From IMG/VR virus record IMGVR_UViG_3300007539_000215, positions 1 to 24,478 of that record: a DNA stretch of 24,478 bases. One strand, written 5' to 3'. Under the pieces are notes generated by a model. That model was not told the DNA's origin. It was given only the letters and a program-made list of their open reading frames with translations, and did no database searches. The DNA is from a virus. A program made the position numbers and the translations under genes. Positions 19,401 to 24,340 of the stretch are shown here, piece by piece (positions within the stretch are counted from its first letter, which is position 1; every line of letters starts with the position of its first letter).

Positions 19401-21655
19401 GGTTCTGAACCAGAATTGTTGATATTATCTCCAACTGCAATTCTTAGTGCTTTTGGGTTGGCAACATATCCATATCCATATTCCAATACTTTATTGAAGT
19501 TTTGGAATACATAACCATTTTCAGTATCTAGATCACTTTCTAGTTTTTTGAATCTGTTAAAGTTCCATTCTTTTAATAGAGGTGTTGCTGTTGCATCTTG
19601 ACCAACAGCAACAATATCAACAACTACAGTATTTTGATTGTAGAAATTTCCCTCATCGAGTTTTACAAATCCAGTAATTTCCCCATCAGTATTAATTGTT
19701 GCTTCGTAATTAGCAAATCTGCCTTTTCCTGCAGTATCTCTAATTCTAACAATTGGTGGTGACGAATAATATTCTCCAGGATTATCAATAATCAAACTAG
19801 TTACTTTACCACCAGTAACGATTGCTCTTACTTCAGCTCTTCTACCTGACGTAATTGTAATCTCGGGAGTAACAGGGAAAATATCGTTAGTATCTACTAC
19901 AATACGTTCTACTACTTGTCCAGAAAGAATTGCTCGAGCTTTGTTTGGGACTTGATCAATAAGAACAAAAGGTGCATTAGCATATCCCCTTCCTTGAGTA
20001 TTAATTCTAATTTCTTCTAGTTTACCAAAACGAATGCTTTCTTCATCTTTGTAACTATAAATGGGTACACCATTTACTAGAATACCAGTATCTCTTTTTG
20101 GAGTTTTGTATACTTCGGTAGTTCTTGTTGCGTTCTTTCTGATGATTCTTAGAATTTTTTGATCAAACAGAGTTTGATTTACTGTCGATCCATCTAAAAT
20201 TTTATGTGATGGAAAACTAGAACTTGTGATATAATAATATTGATCGTCTTCAAAAATAGACGATACATCTGTAGATACTTGATCTAACGAAGACTGCAAT
20301 GCAGGTAGTGTTGGAATATTTACGGAAGTGCCTTGATCAAATAACCATCTAGATTGATTTGTTTCAACGTTAATGATCTTAGGATCAGCAGTTATAAATC
20401 CTGATTGTGTGATTTCAATTCTATCGCCAGGACTTGCATATGGTTGTGCATTTTCTGGTGATAAATTGTATACGATGCCAAATGTAATAAGTTCTACATC
20501 GGATCCAGAAATTTTTACTGGTTTGTATACCGACGTACCTTCTGGATGTAAAACAGCACCAGATGGATTTCTATCTTTGATGATGAATTGAGTTACATTT
20601 TTATCATCAAACGTAATATTCTCCTGTCCAATCAGAACAGAACCTGTTTTGGTCCATCCAATGGTTGAAGATACATTAATTCTATCTCCAGTAGAAGCAG
20701 TTCCAGAAAGTGGTTTTTCTAATTTTGTTTTTGTAGAGATTGCAAATTCGCCATTGACTGTCTCTGTAGCGAGAGCAATATTCCAAATTTCTTCATTATC
20801 AATAGTTCCAGATGAAAAAACATTATCAACAGTAGCATCTGCATATGCATATTCATCTGTTGGCAACTGGACAATCTTTTTTCCAATTAAATCTCTTGGA
20901 TCACCAGATACAACTTTTACTTTTAAAGCATAAATGTTTACCCAATCTGAATTTGACGATTTATATGTAAAATCTCTTGGTTTGTATACTTCTGGTTTAT
21001 TTTCAGTATCCTTTGCGACAATTGTGTTGAAAATAAACTTAATAGAACTAGAAGTTCCTTTTGCTTTATAAAACTTCTGAATGTTCTTGATAAGAGTTCT
21101 TTTGTCAACATCTCCCTTTAGATACTTCTCTGGGAAAGATCCTAAGTATTGTTCTTCGAAATTTTTGACAAATGCATACAGGAAAAGATTACTTACATTG
21201 TATACAGCTTGTCCAGCATTGTGTGGTGATGCATCTGTGCTGACAAAATTGCTGCTGTTATAAAGATCACCTAAAGTTGTATTGCCACTAACACCTCTAG
21301 AGCACTCTCTTAACTCTGTGTCAGTTCTGGTTGCATAAAAAATAATCTCATTATCAATTCTTACATAACCATTCTTATTTGGAAACGATCTTGCATCTTG
21401 CAATACAATCGTTGTATCACTATCAGTGATTGTTGTGCTCAATACATCATTTTGCTTTAAGATGCCTTTCTCATAATAGTCAATATCCAAATATTTCTGG
21501 ATATTACTAAGGATGTCCAAAGTGCCACCTTGAACTTCCTGTGCTTCATAATACTTCTGTACAAACTTACTAAACAGTTCGTATTCGGAAGAAATGAATT
21601 CGGGAAGCTGTGTCTCGATCAGAGTGGAAATTCTCTTAGTCTTTACAGCAGGCAT
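10436..21655 (-). CDS. 7: Giant gp7-like baseplate wedge protein (3739 aa)
   Basis: It lies between gp6 and gp8, the position of T4 gene 7, whose product (1032 aa) joins gp6 in the wedge. This protein is about 3.6 times longer. Two parts recall T4 gp7: residues ~185-225 (KFYKAKGTSSSIKFIFNTIV) and ~1825-1850 (QWRELIKSTTHPAGFKLFGQ). The first follows an N-terminal helical region (LIETQLPEFISSEYELFSKF). Other visible parts are: a YHYH-type domain (~755-865; GFAYDGNPIYGPFAYSD and TPDFPKGTYAYFLTID); Gly-Tyr beta repeats in clusters (~553-625, ~1185-1225, ~1560-1690, ~2350-2580, ~3260); a duplicated helical module with RFGGN (~2045-2160 and ~2290-2670); three 'LDGVLQ' modules (~1985, ~2815, ~2920); and five 'IG-E-I' modules (~80, ~320, ~1265, ~3420, C-terminus). 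A Gly-rich linker (NSGGGGGAPAG) lies near ~2220. The ATG is four bases after the gp6 stop, with GAG of the last gp6 codon serving as a weak ribosome site. The gp7 assignment rests on position and remembered motifs; the reading frame is unambiguous. Confidence 0.85.
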   Translation of the reverse strand: MPAVKTKRISTLIETQLPEFISSEYELFSKFVQKYYEAQEVQGGTLDILSNIQKYLDIDYYEKGILKQNDVLSTTITDSDTTIVLQDARSFPNKNGYVRIDNEIIFYATRTDTELRECSRGVSGNTTLGDLYNSSNFVSTDASPHNAGQAVYNVSNLFLYAFVKNFEEQYLGSFPEKYLKGDVDKRTLIKNIQKFYKAKGTSSSIKFIFNTIVAKDTENKPEVYKPRDFTYKSSNSDWVNIYALKVKVVSGDPRDLIGKKIVQLPTDEYAYADATVDNVFSSGTIDNEEIWNIALATETVNGEFAISTKTKLEKPLSGTASTGDRINVSSTIGWTKTGSVLIGQENITFDDKNVTQFIIKDRNPSGAVLHPEGTSVYKPVKISGSDVELITFGIVYNLSPENAQPYASPGDRIEITQSGFITADPKIINVETNQSRWLFDQGTSVNIPTLPALQSSLDQVSTDVSSIFEDDQYYYITSSSFPSHKILDGSTVNQTLFDQKILRIIRKNATRTTEVYKTPKRDTGILVNGVPIYSYKDEESIRFGKLEEIRINTQGRGYANAPFVLIDQVPNKARAILSGQVVERIVVDTNDIFPVTPEITITSGRRAEVRAIVTGGKVTSLIIDNPGEYYSSPPIVRIRDTAGKGRFANYEATINTDGEITGFVKLDEGNFYNQNTVVVDIVAVGQDATATPLLKEWNFNRFKKLESDLDTENGYVFQNFNKVLEYGYGYVANPKALRIAVGDNINNSGSEPATKVHSPILGFAYDGNPIYGPFAYSDPLDPQSSIIRMTSSYSLNGSRSNGPSTSKYPLGSFVNDYTYTHKSGTLDQNNGRYCVTPDFPKGTYAYFLTIDSNQVPKYPYIIGENFYSLPVDSNYNSDINQNDIPKNSKKYFVPGMQGNGGGVSAFISEVNSGNVDEIEIVSSSNNFSVNSNFYFSNVGTEGSEVEAIISSVKGRDVNYLESKESKVVKLQTIQSAYLFADDILRQPSSSASGTIVGTVRNDSLIVLKDVVGTFDNTGTFSADIKTFSVLLDQRSSYTKGAILSLTDGINLPIAKAEVLEGTVSQNIVQIKVTEGTWIVDDNYFIQSSNLFNTSGTKIVRLTSLSDNLEPFDVNQSVVLIETLDEHGLGIGDSVDISINPDDTIKTKTYYLRKRLYQEAVLLPPKASTTIDFTGIGRYQILNGGADYTPGTYSNVPLTGGSGTGATALIVVSDSGVISSVTLETGGTGYKKADYLGVDDESLVRSGASTSTQRLAIYVDHVGFAAGSTSLVVENASSFAFNDLIQVGNEILKIASISGNTLFVERAKEGTQDSDHYNGQEVVLYKPQYNFDQNYQIFSGLRSGYIQSYDPDTQKVVVVYDYSTLNTNANSLKLSSSFFDSSTPARLVSVKSAEEVTYKFEFSEDNVTFTPNPNIDLQEYYKYVFDTSHSSLTGTYFDVSPSRNYNLITVEKKESAVLPGNLGSFTDLKFGFGSRLSDNDYQTKRGTDFANFYYFDKKNVVESDGSYFKIVTDPLQGSKKVSYVTPTRFVYDLTKEPLWDGSGDITYTTTGQFAVGEINTARIVNLGLNYKKVPVIVGVDPNENFRASANVLFDEATKTINGVRIDNKGSNYVNPKIVIIDADGSDATFDAIVREGELFAINVVSRGKGYTYAPTIKIVEGEVEAYALSETIGVPKSVTISNNGASFHSDRTVLSEFKSNYAIALKDYNGNFKKGEVVIQKINNIEVSRGVVSEWRFGSNILKLEKVQGILRENVQIQSALNPVNGIVSSIFVTGFNSDIRSFYDNLGYYTSDRGKLGVSNQKITDSFFYQDYSYVVKSKTPIDQWRELIKSTTHPAGFKLFGQVDIEVDAAAEMPTEAPKTSHFSVIQLWDPDKNRITVENTTKVITQSIQRVENQRIRKGVGTAATSEFNFNEVRAFEFRIYNMTPGFYDATIADGRPWWFKNPFDGYYDTDGKLQGSTTFQLRDDKDFAFFPSKDKNLILTLDGVLQEPGAAYTINQDKIIFSAPPLGPGSKLTGEGGETSTYGGVTLYGKYFAFKDDQYNNKYLRKIRNIFQRNGRWIDAANQIERNVEFIIEEAIGYGIANYPNLDWSTKKDDYQDNIRSILDAIQHDIRFGGNVKTTNYISLFESGTDYLYIRNYRAESLGIFAYAARLAKLAIRNWDYIDTGVTYIQGSFTMNVSDTENIAVGMYVSSGRAYPEGTRIVSIDSSTQVTLSNFALANSGGGGGAPAGTTFISGSTSGNTTIPTSTAAVQPGDTFIVEPGDIVTTPPSFSGSDQATFYLSGINSGTYYDASNLINVNKAYIQEESIGWAKANYPGLNWEDPNATRQSAVINVNTLRTMDPGGVDILDAGDGYEESPTLYVFPSENTIVSPSNQVGFATELSADLEINGYIKSINITDGGSGYTSAPEVTLGGDMYGLEATAVLTGDVVTSITISGYTIGNRFVTINGQQVEQESFSNKYISIAPPASGTSATAEIVLGKRISSVWITEGGSGFVPGGEVVYIRGIGGNPDTTLDATCLIKRFTTFDIVDGGYGYIKNPVPTLSVSGAGQFIPDAETTTDSEGRITSVRIKNEGSYSYTVTSISFAADQFAAGGTYAIQTKCQRDLGYLIDAYVYHLRFGGNAKVVEFAQLYYIGNQLGFIDNELTETLATYEYAKNLMVAAMRNSLPNGTYTNISPISDPNVLVDNIFPVCAEVESTLNTFNDIVNTILTEGKGLIEVVQNNENKSGYWSQTPTYSNYNIIGDPLLIGQECSDVVSSVDSLYNNMDDLLNSNLVEQTLPDYIDGETKQFELYWEDGNPVNTEKDENLFLTLNAVLQRPKFTESYPLFDSYFIDRTTIPNVLKFDVAPIWDQDLGAKTIGEPTAVEKVFGIGVGNYKRLTIDYELVDGVRNGPFLILDVQDNTVQNIEAEDNVYVFLDGILQRKDYSYTISGPNIYFNVPIQKEMNIDIRYLYGRDVGQILNIYDFAPDKYFARGTLDLTASSSSSINNLTSYSWMGEKIGLPIDILQLKADGTYNIIGELRSPVRNGSNIKFTIKGQNAEIDNTLDLIFAVKGFYNISYTIPQSDISSATLTYRTDDVGRKILSDETALWSGTSYGKAYRNPFVSLANGDKIRVEGEDKFRSIKLLPIDVTSKDGRSGEQLTDDIYGAVEVETYTGVTRGEGLSVVAILEYQVDQNTGEFLKDANGNKIPTGKIERLEWNQRSYDPITQPTAYQYFTPPVLNFIPRDGNGGGARANVLVHKGQVISVDLVDAGSGYTQEPKIVVSRRYDILTERDIGVSLVNIGVNPYVNGFNMVVSATIDLISDAGLSEVVIESSIISAQYASDREIQIELQLERQNTINDIDVKRVTTYNTFAEDVELIDVFSEPTYVTCTIEGIVSNTLVSANRQITTTLQNLIPNDALSNINFYEVAAYLQVDLDPLDTILYIADTSKFKNTGYLLIGNEVIKYSLKFSDRFLYIERGQNGTIPQFWAAGAYLRQIPDPVSVAFGGVVAVESESQIATVQGGFVSNTSETLRYNQIVSPTALDPQRVLEVTLMPPNSGGVDYFVEDFIIPNPIPTRTGSVTLIEFVVDKRDGTTIKFRNKVEGLYSKFISSALSVAKLGPTIGTFDLGYDGGYADVSEYTIEQMDVYFATLTIGDFSDRKHSSYTKTGDLFNLVNPSSQNPVTISSSTGTIGATINAQDTTYFPTEGHLFTSAGAVIQYTGKTQTSFTGCTLTRGPNTIAIGHELVPFAIS
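13650..14790 (-). repeat. Second helical module of gp7-like protein, split by beta-repeat array
   Basis: This part of the gp7-like gene encodes a second copy of a helical module. Its first half (AYIQEESIGWAKANYPGLNW, about 14690-14760) and second half (CQRDLGYLIDAYVYHLRFGG, about 13780-13850) match consecutive parts of copy 1 but are separated here by roughly 280 residues. That insert carries five Gly-Tyr beta repeats. The reading frame is open throughout. Confidence 0.7.
13905..14620 (-). repeat. Array of five Gly-Tyr beta repeats in gp7-like protein
   Basis: Five related motifs occur in order: DAGDGYEESPTLYV, TDGGSGYTSAPEVTL, TEGGSGFVPGGEVVY, VDGGYGYIKNPVPTL and NEGSYSYTVTSI. Each is preceded by a short strand of the type 'G-I-S-I-I'. 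Spacing is roughly 40-80 residues. This fits a run of small beta domains. Confidence 0.75.
15176..15533 (-). repeat. First helical module of gp7-like protein
   Basis: About 118 residues predicted helical, beginning NKYLRKIRNIFQRNGRWIDA, with EEAIGYGIANYPNLDW, DAIQHDIRFGGNVK and a final AYAARLAKLAIRN. The EE-IG--ANYP-L-W and DA----RFGGN-K patterns recur in the split copy at 13650-14790. I recall comparable GGN-containing modules in other marine phage structural proteins. Confidence 0.7.
16575..16972 (-). repeat. Cluster of four Gly-Tyr beta repeats in gp7-like protein
   Basis: Four motifs follow each other: NLGLNYKKVPVIVG, NKGSNYVNPKIVI, SRGKGYTYAPTIKI and the degenerate NNGASFHSDRT. The third is nearly identical to a motif in gp8 (VVSRGQDYTYANVLL). 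Confidence 0.7.
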
Positions 21656-21659
21656 TTAC

Positions 21660-23456
21660 TTACTCTTTGTATGCAGTGAATGAGGAATTAGCAACGTCAA
21701 CATCAAGATAGACCTCGCGGAGTGCCTTGATATCATTTGAAAGTGGTTTTACTCTAACGGAGATGCGATTGTCAAAGAAACTACCTTTGATGATAGTTAA
21801 ATTATACATTCTAAGTTCGCCTTTTACATAATCAATATCGCCAACTTCGCTGTCAAGAACAACCTTTTCACTTGTTACGCTATCTAGTCTATATAGGACA
21901 ATTTTGCCATCCCTATCTTCAAGGTAGACATCAAAATTGGGATACTCGGTTACTCTAAATCCAGTCGTAGAAAGCACTGGATCGTCACAATCAACATCAA
22001 AAGCATTCTGGTAACAAATCTCATAGTAGAAGGTTGAATTAAGTTGAGGATAAAAATCCTTCCTCATCATTACCGATGTCAAGTTAGAATTGATGCTTCT
22101 ATCTGCATCATCAATCACACCGACAAGTTTACTATATCTAAACTTACCATTAAATTTTTCTGTGTTAGAATTATCAAGATAATTTTGAACAGCACCAATT
22201 ACTTTATCTCTAATCTCAGTTTGTGTCTGATCTGTCTTGTTTCTGTCATAAAAGATTTTACTTGTCATCTCAACATATAAAACAGATGGGTCAACAATGA
22301 CTGGTTCTACAGAAGCAACGACATATTTTTCTAATTCTTCAACAATTTGAGATTTTGTAAAAGATGTCAAGAAAGCGGCGTCGGTTGGTTTTAATACAAT
22401 GAATACCTTTCCATACGCTGGTGGGTCCTGCTCTTCGCCTCCAAAGATGATAATGTCACTGGTGGCAGGATATACCCTACGAACGATTGCATCATAGTCC
22501 TGGGCGGTCACAGCGCGGTCCTGTGTGCCATATGCTTTGGGTGCGTTCTTCTTAATGTTTCTTGTCGATTCAATATCTTCACCACCAGAAGAAGGGGTGA
22601 CAGAGTTGATTGTAACAGCAACAGCATTTGGTGATACACCAAATGGATTTTCTAGAACACCAGAAAATACAAAACTCTTAACACCATTGGAAACAGGTCC
22701 ACTTGTAGTTAGATAAGAAACCTCAATAATTGCACCGTTAGGAAGTTTCTGTCCAAGAACACCATCTCCAAAAATTAATTCATATCTCTGATCTTCAATC
22801 TCTTCTAAGAAGAAGACTTTTGAAGTGCTATCAATACCAATGATATTTTCTGCCAATAGGTATGGTTCGTTGAAGGTTCCACCTGTTGGATATACCTTAA
22901 CTAAAATCGTATTAGTATCAATGTTTGTATTATCAAGTACGAACTTTTGACTTAATAATGATGAGTTGACTGTAAAAGTGTTTACTAATCTTGTTCCCTC
23001 TCTTAGTGGAACATCGGTAAAAGTTGCCTTGTTATTGGAAACTTGTGCTTTTACATCATTTTGTGTTATGTATTGATAAATTGTGTTGTCATAATTTGCA
23101 ATAAATCCAGTACCCTTTTTAAGGAGCAATTCTGTATCGGTCGTTGGATTTGCATAAGTGACAGTAAAGGTGACATATGCTGTTGGCGAAGTGATACTCT
23201 TCGGTCTGTATCCTAATTGCTTCGCTAACGCTACTATATTGTCCCTCAAGGTCGCTGAATCAATGAATAGTTCATTGACCACCATGTTGGTGTTAAACGC
23301 CGTGTAGTAGGTGTTATAGGCGAGTGTGTCGATTAGGGTTGATAATACCGACCCCTCGAAATCATAATCAGTAAAGTCAGATTGTGCTCTAAGATATTCT
23401 TTTAGAGCAGCTTTGATGTCTTCAAAGTCTAAGTTAGCAACTTGAGTATAAGGCAT
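21660..23456 (-). CDS. 6: Baseplate wedge protein gp6 (598 aa)
   Basis: This is recognised as T4-type gp6, the protein that dimerises to form the continuous inner ring of the baseplate together with gp25, gp53 and gp7. The N-terminal ~90 residues are helical (FEDIKAALKEYLRAQSDFTD, then LIDTLAYNTYYTAFNTNMVV and LAKQLGYRPKS), a pattern typical of gp6/baseplate-J proteins. The central conserved baseplate-J-like region is at about residues 289-370, including KAYGTQDRAVTAQDYDAIVR. The length is close to T4 gp6 (660 aa). The ATG shares one base with the gp25 stop (TAATG), and the gp7 ATG follows four bases after its TAA, so gp25-gp6-gp7 are probably translated in a coupled way. No sign of damage is visible. 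Confidence 0.95.
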   Translation of the reverse strand: MPYTQVANLDFEDIKAALKEYLRAQSDFTDYDFEGSVLSTLIDTLAYNTYYTAFNTNMVVNELFIDSATLRDNIVALAKQLGYRPKSITSPTAYVTFTVTYANPTTDTELLLKKGTGFIANYDNTIYQYITQNDVKAQVSNNKATFTDVPLREGTRLVNTFTVNSSLLSQKFVLDNTNIDTNTILVKVYPTGGTFNEPYLLAENIIGIDSTSKVFFLEEIEDQRYELIFGDGVLGQKLPNGAIIEVSYLTTSGPVSNGVKSFVFSGVLENPFGVSPNAVAVTINSVTPSSGGEDIESTRNIKKNAPKAYGTQDRAVTAQDYDAIVRRVYPATSDIIIFGGEEQDPPAYGKVFIVLKPTDAAFLTSFTKSQIVEELEKYVVASVEPVIVDPSVLYVEMTSKIFYDRNKTDQTQTEIRDKVIGAVQNYLDNSNTEKFNGKFRYSKLVGVIDDADRSINSNLTSVMMRKDFYPQLNSTFYYEICYQNAFDVDCDDPVLSTTGFRVTEYPNFDVYLEDRDGKIVLYRLDSVTSEKVVLDSEVGDIDYVKGELRMYNLTIIKGSFFDNRISVRVKPLSNDIKALREVYLDVDVANSSFTAYKE

Positions 23457-23848
23457 TATCGTGTACGCTCTAAGAAGAATTCTACAGTTACTGGTGCGTC
23501 GTCTCTACCAACAATTGTGTATGAAAGTTCAACTTGATAACCATTATTCATGTATTCAGGAACACAACGAACACTATCAACTCTAATTCTTGGTTCGTAC
23601 CTTCTCAAAACTCTAATAACTTCCGATCTCACAAGACCAGAAGATGCATAATCAAGTGGTTCAAATAAGGTCTTTGTAAGATCAGAACCAAGATCAGGTT
23701 GAAATGGTCTCTCTCCCTTCTTAGTAAGAAGCAAATTTGAAATAGATTGTACAATAGCTGCATTATCTTTCACTGCGATTAAATCATCAGTGACAGGATG
23801 CTTCTTAAAAGTAACACTCAAATCTTTGAATGTCTGAAATTCAGGCAT
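23456..23848 (-). CDS. 25: Baseplate wedge protein gp25, lysozyme-like fold family (130 aa)
   Basis: This is recognised as a GPW/gp25 family member. The length matches T4 gp25 (132 aa). Visible family marks are the DNAAIVQSISNLLLTKKGER block (about residues 28-47), the conserved RPFQPDLGSDL stretch (about 47-57), FEPLD (about 62-66) and the RRYEPRI motif near residue 88, which includes the EPR signature found across contractile-tail sheath initiators. In T4 the protein sits at the inner baseplate and starts sheath assembly. In T4 itself gene 25 lies away from gene 6; here they adjoin with a TAATG overlap, as I recall for cyanophages. The gene is preceded by a late box ending 25 bases before the ATG, and its short leader has no recognisable Shine-Dalgarno sequence. 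Confidence 0.96.
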   Translation of the reverse strand: MPEFQTFKDLSVTFKKHPVTDDLIAVKDNAAIVQSISNLLLTKKGERPFQPDLGSDLTKTLFEPLDYASSGLVRSEVIRVLRRYEPRIRVDSVRCVPEYMNNGYQVELSYTIVGRDDAPVTVEFFLERTR

Positions 23849-23872
23849 TGAGACACAGCAGTAGGCTGTTTC

Positions 23873-23880
23873 TATTTATT
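23873..23880 (-). promoter_or_regulatory. Late promoter box (AATAAATA) for gp25-gp6-gp7
   Basis: An exact NATAAATA match lies 24 bases upstream of the gp25 ATG. Its first A is also the last base of the TGA stop of the 71-aa gene. The position predicts a leader of under 20 bases. It is the only late box I found ahead of the gp25-gp6-gp7 unit. Confidence 0.8.
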
Positions 23881-24095
23881 CACTCGTGCCAACGCTCAAC
23901 AAAATCGTCAAATCCTCCCGCGCCTCCACAAGGGCGTTCTAGGCGGTCTTCTGGAAGAGGGTATAGTTCTTCCTTCATCTTTGATCTACGACGCTTTGCA
24001 GCGGCATCTAGAAGGCGATCACTGTCTGTTTCGGTGATCAATGTCATACCTTCTTCAATAAACTCTTCACTTTTATCTACTGGAAATAGTCCCAT
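23880..24095 (-). CDS. Small uncharacterised phage protein (71 aa)
   Basis: I do not know a function for this protein. Its sequence has an acidic N-terminal half (DKSEEFIEEG, TETDSDRLLD), a central basic helix (AAAKRRRSKMKEEL, about residues 31-44), and a tail with PCGGAGGFDDFVERWHE. No signal peptide or membrane segment is visible. It lies immediately before gp25, and its TGA stop overlaps the gp25 late box. Its ribosome site (AGAGAGG, eight bases before the ATG) is contained in the 3' arm of a 12-bp hairpin, so translation may be regulated. The gene is supported by the clean promoter/stop arrangement, the ribosome site and the absence of another gene here. A role in baseplate or tail assembly is only suggested by location. 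Confidence 0.75.
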   Translation of the reverse strand: MGLFPVDKSEEFIEEGMTLITETDSDRLLDAAAKRRRSKMKEELYPLPEDRLERPCGGAGGFDDFVERWHE

Positions 24096-24097
24096 TG

Positions 24098-24141
24098 AAA
24101 AAACCTCTCTAAAGTCTGTTTCCAGAACTTTTAGAGAGGTT
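24098..24141 (-). terminator. Terminator-like hairpin overlapping the RBS of the 71-aa gene
   Basis: A perfect 12-bp inverted repeat (AACCTCTCTAAA at 24130-24141 and TTTAGAGAGGTT at 24102-24113 on the minus strand) has a 16-base loop and runs straight into six T residues (24103-24098), which overlap the last two stem bases. That is a rho-independent terminator shape. The 3' arm also holds the AGAGAGG ribosome site of the 71-aa gene, whose ATG is only two bases past the U-tract. It could terminate upstream transcripts, hide the ribosome site, or both. Confidence 0.75.
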
Positions 24142-24155
24142 GCTATCTCTTCTGA

Positions 24156-24163
24156 TATTTATC
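24156..24163 (-). promoter_or_regulatory. Late promoter box (GATAAATA) before the 71-aa gene
   Basis: An exact NATAAATA match contains the TAA stop of the 48-aa gene. A transcript from it would start near 24150, just upstream of the hairpin at 24141-24098, so the hairpin would form the 5' leader of the late message. Confidence 0.65.
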
Positions 24164-24305
24164 GTCCCTGACCGCGATAACGCTTTTTAGCGCAATTGCG
24201 ACTGGTAGCAGAATATTTCGTGTTCTTGCTGCATCCTTGTCGCGTGGTTTTGGGTTTTGACTCAATGATCTTCTTACCGCTAAGACCAACTTTTGCTCGT
24301 GCCAT
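24159..24305 (-). CDS. Small, highly basic uncharacterised protein (48 aa)
   Basis: The protein reads from the ATG at 24305-24303 (MARAKVGLSGKKIIESKPKT at the start, AKKRYRGQGR at the end) to a TAA at 24161-24159. It has 15 Lys/Arg and a single acidic residue, so it should bind nucleic acid or an acidic surface. Cys25 and Cys38 are the only cysteines. I recall similar short 'GLSGKK...KKRYRGQG' proteins in cyanomyovirus genomes, without a known role. It is not a recognisable ribosomal or histone-like protein. It follows the PAAR-like gene by 35 bases. That gap carries an extended -10 promoter rather than a late box, and there is no clear Shine-Dalgarno sequence. Its stop codon is embedded in the next late promoter. 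Confidence 0.7.
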   Translation of the reverse strand: MARAKVGLSGKKIIESKPKTTRQGCSKNTKYSATSRNCAKKRYRGQGR

Positions 24306-24329
24306 AGTTTAAAAATGATTGACTCTAAT

Positions 24330-24338
24330 ATTATAGCA
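24330..24338 (-). promoter_or_regulatory. Extended -10 host-type promoter (TGCTATAAT)
   Basis: The minus strand reads TGCTATAAT, a perfect extended -10 element for a sigma-70-type polymerase, 24 bases upstream of the 48-aa gene's ATG. No TTGACA-like -35 is seen at the usual distance, which extended -10 promoters can do without. It suggests expression before the late phase. Confidence 0.5.
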
Positions 24339-24340
24339 TA

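Noticed and set aside
20649-20933. Plus-strand open frame of 94 codons
   Set aside because: Antisense to the N-terminal part of the gp7-like gene, with no promoter or ribosome site seen.
23830-24171. Plus-strand open frame of 113 codons, Ser/Arg-rich
   Set aside because: It is antisense to gp25's start, the 71-aa gene, the hairpin and two late boxes, and its composition is that of a reversed coding frame. The minus-strand gene has a ribosome site and fits the operon.
24170-24205. Small inverted repeats (CGCT-AAAA-AGCG, GCGCAATTGCG) near the end of the 48-aa gene
   Set aside because: Stems are only 4-5 bp, lie in coding sequence and have no U-tract, so a regulatory call is not supported.
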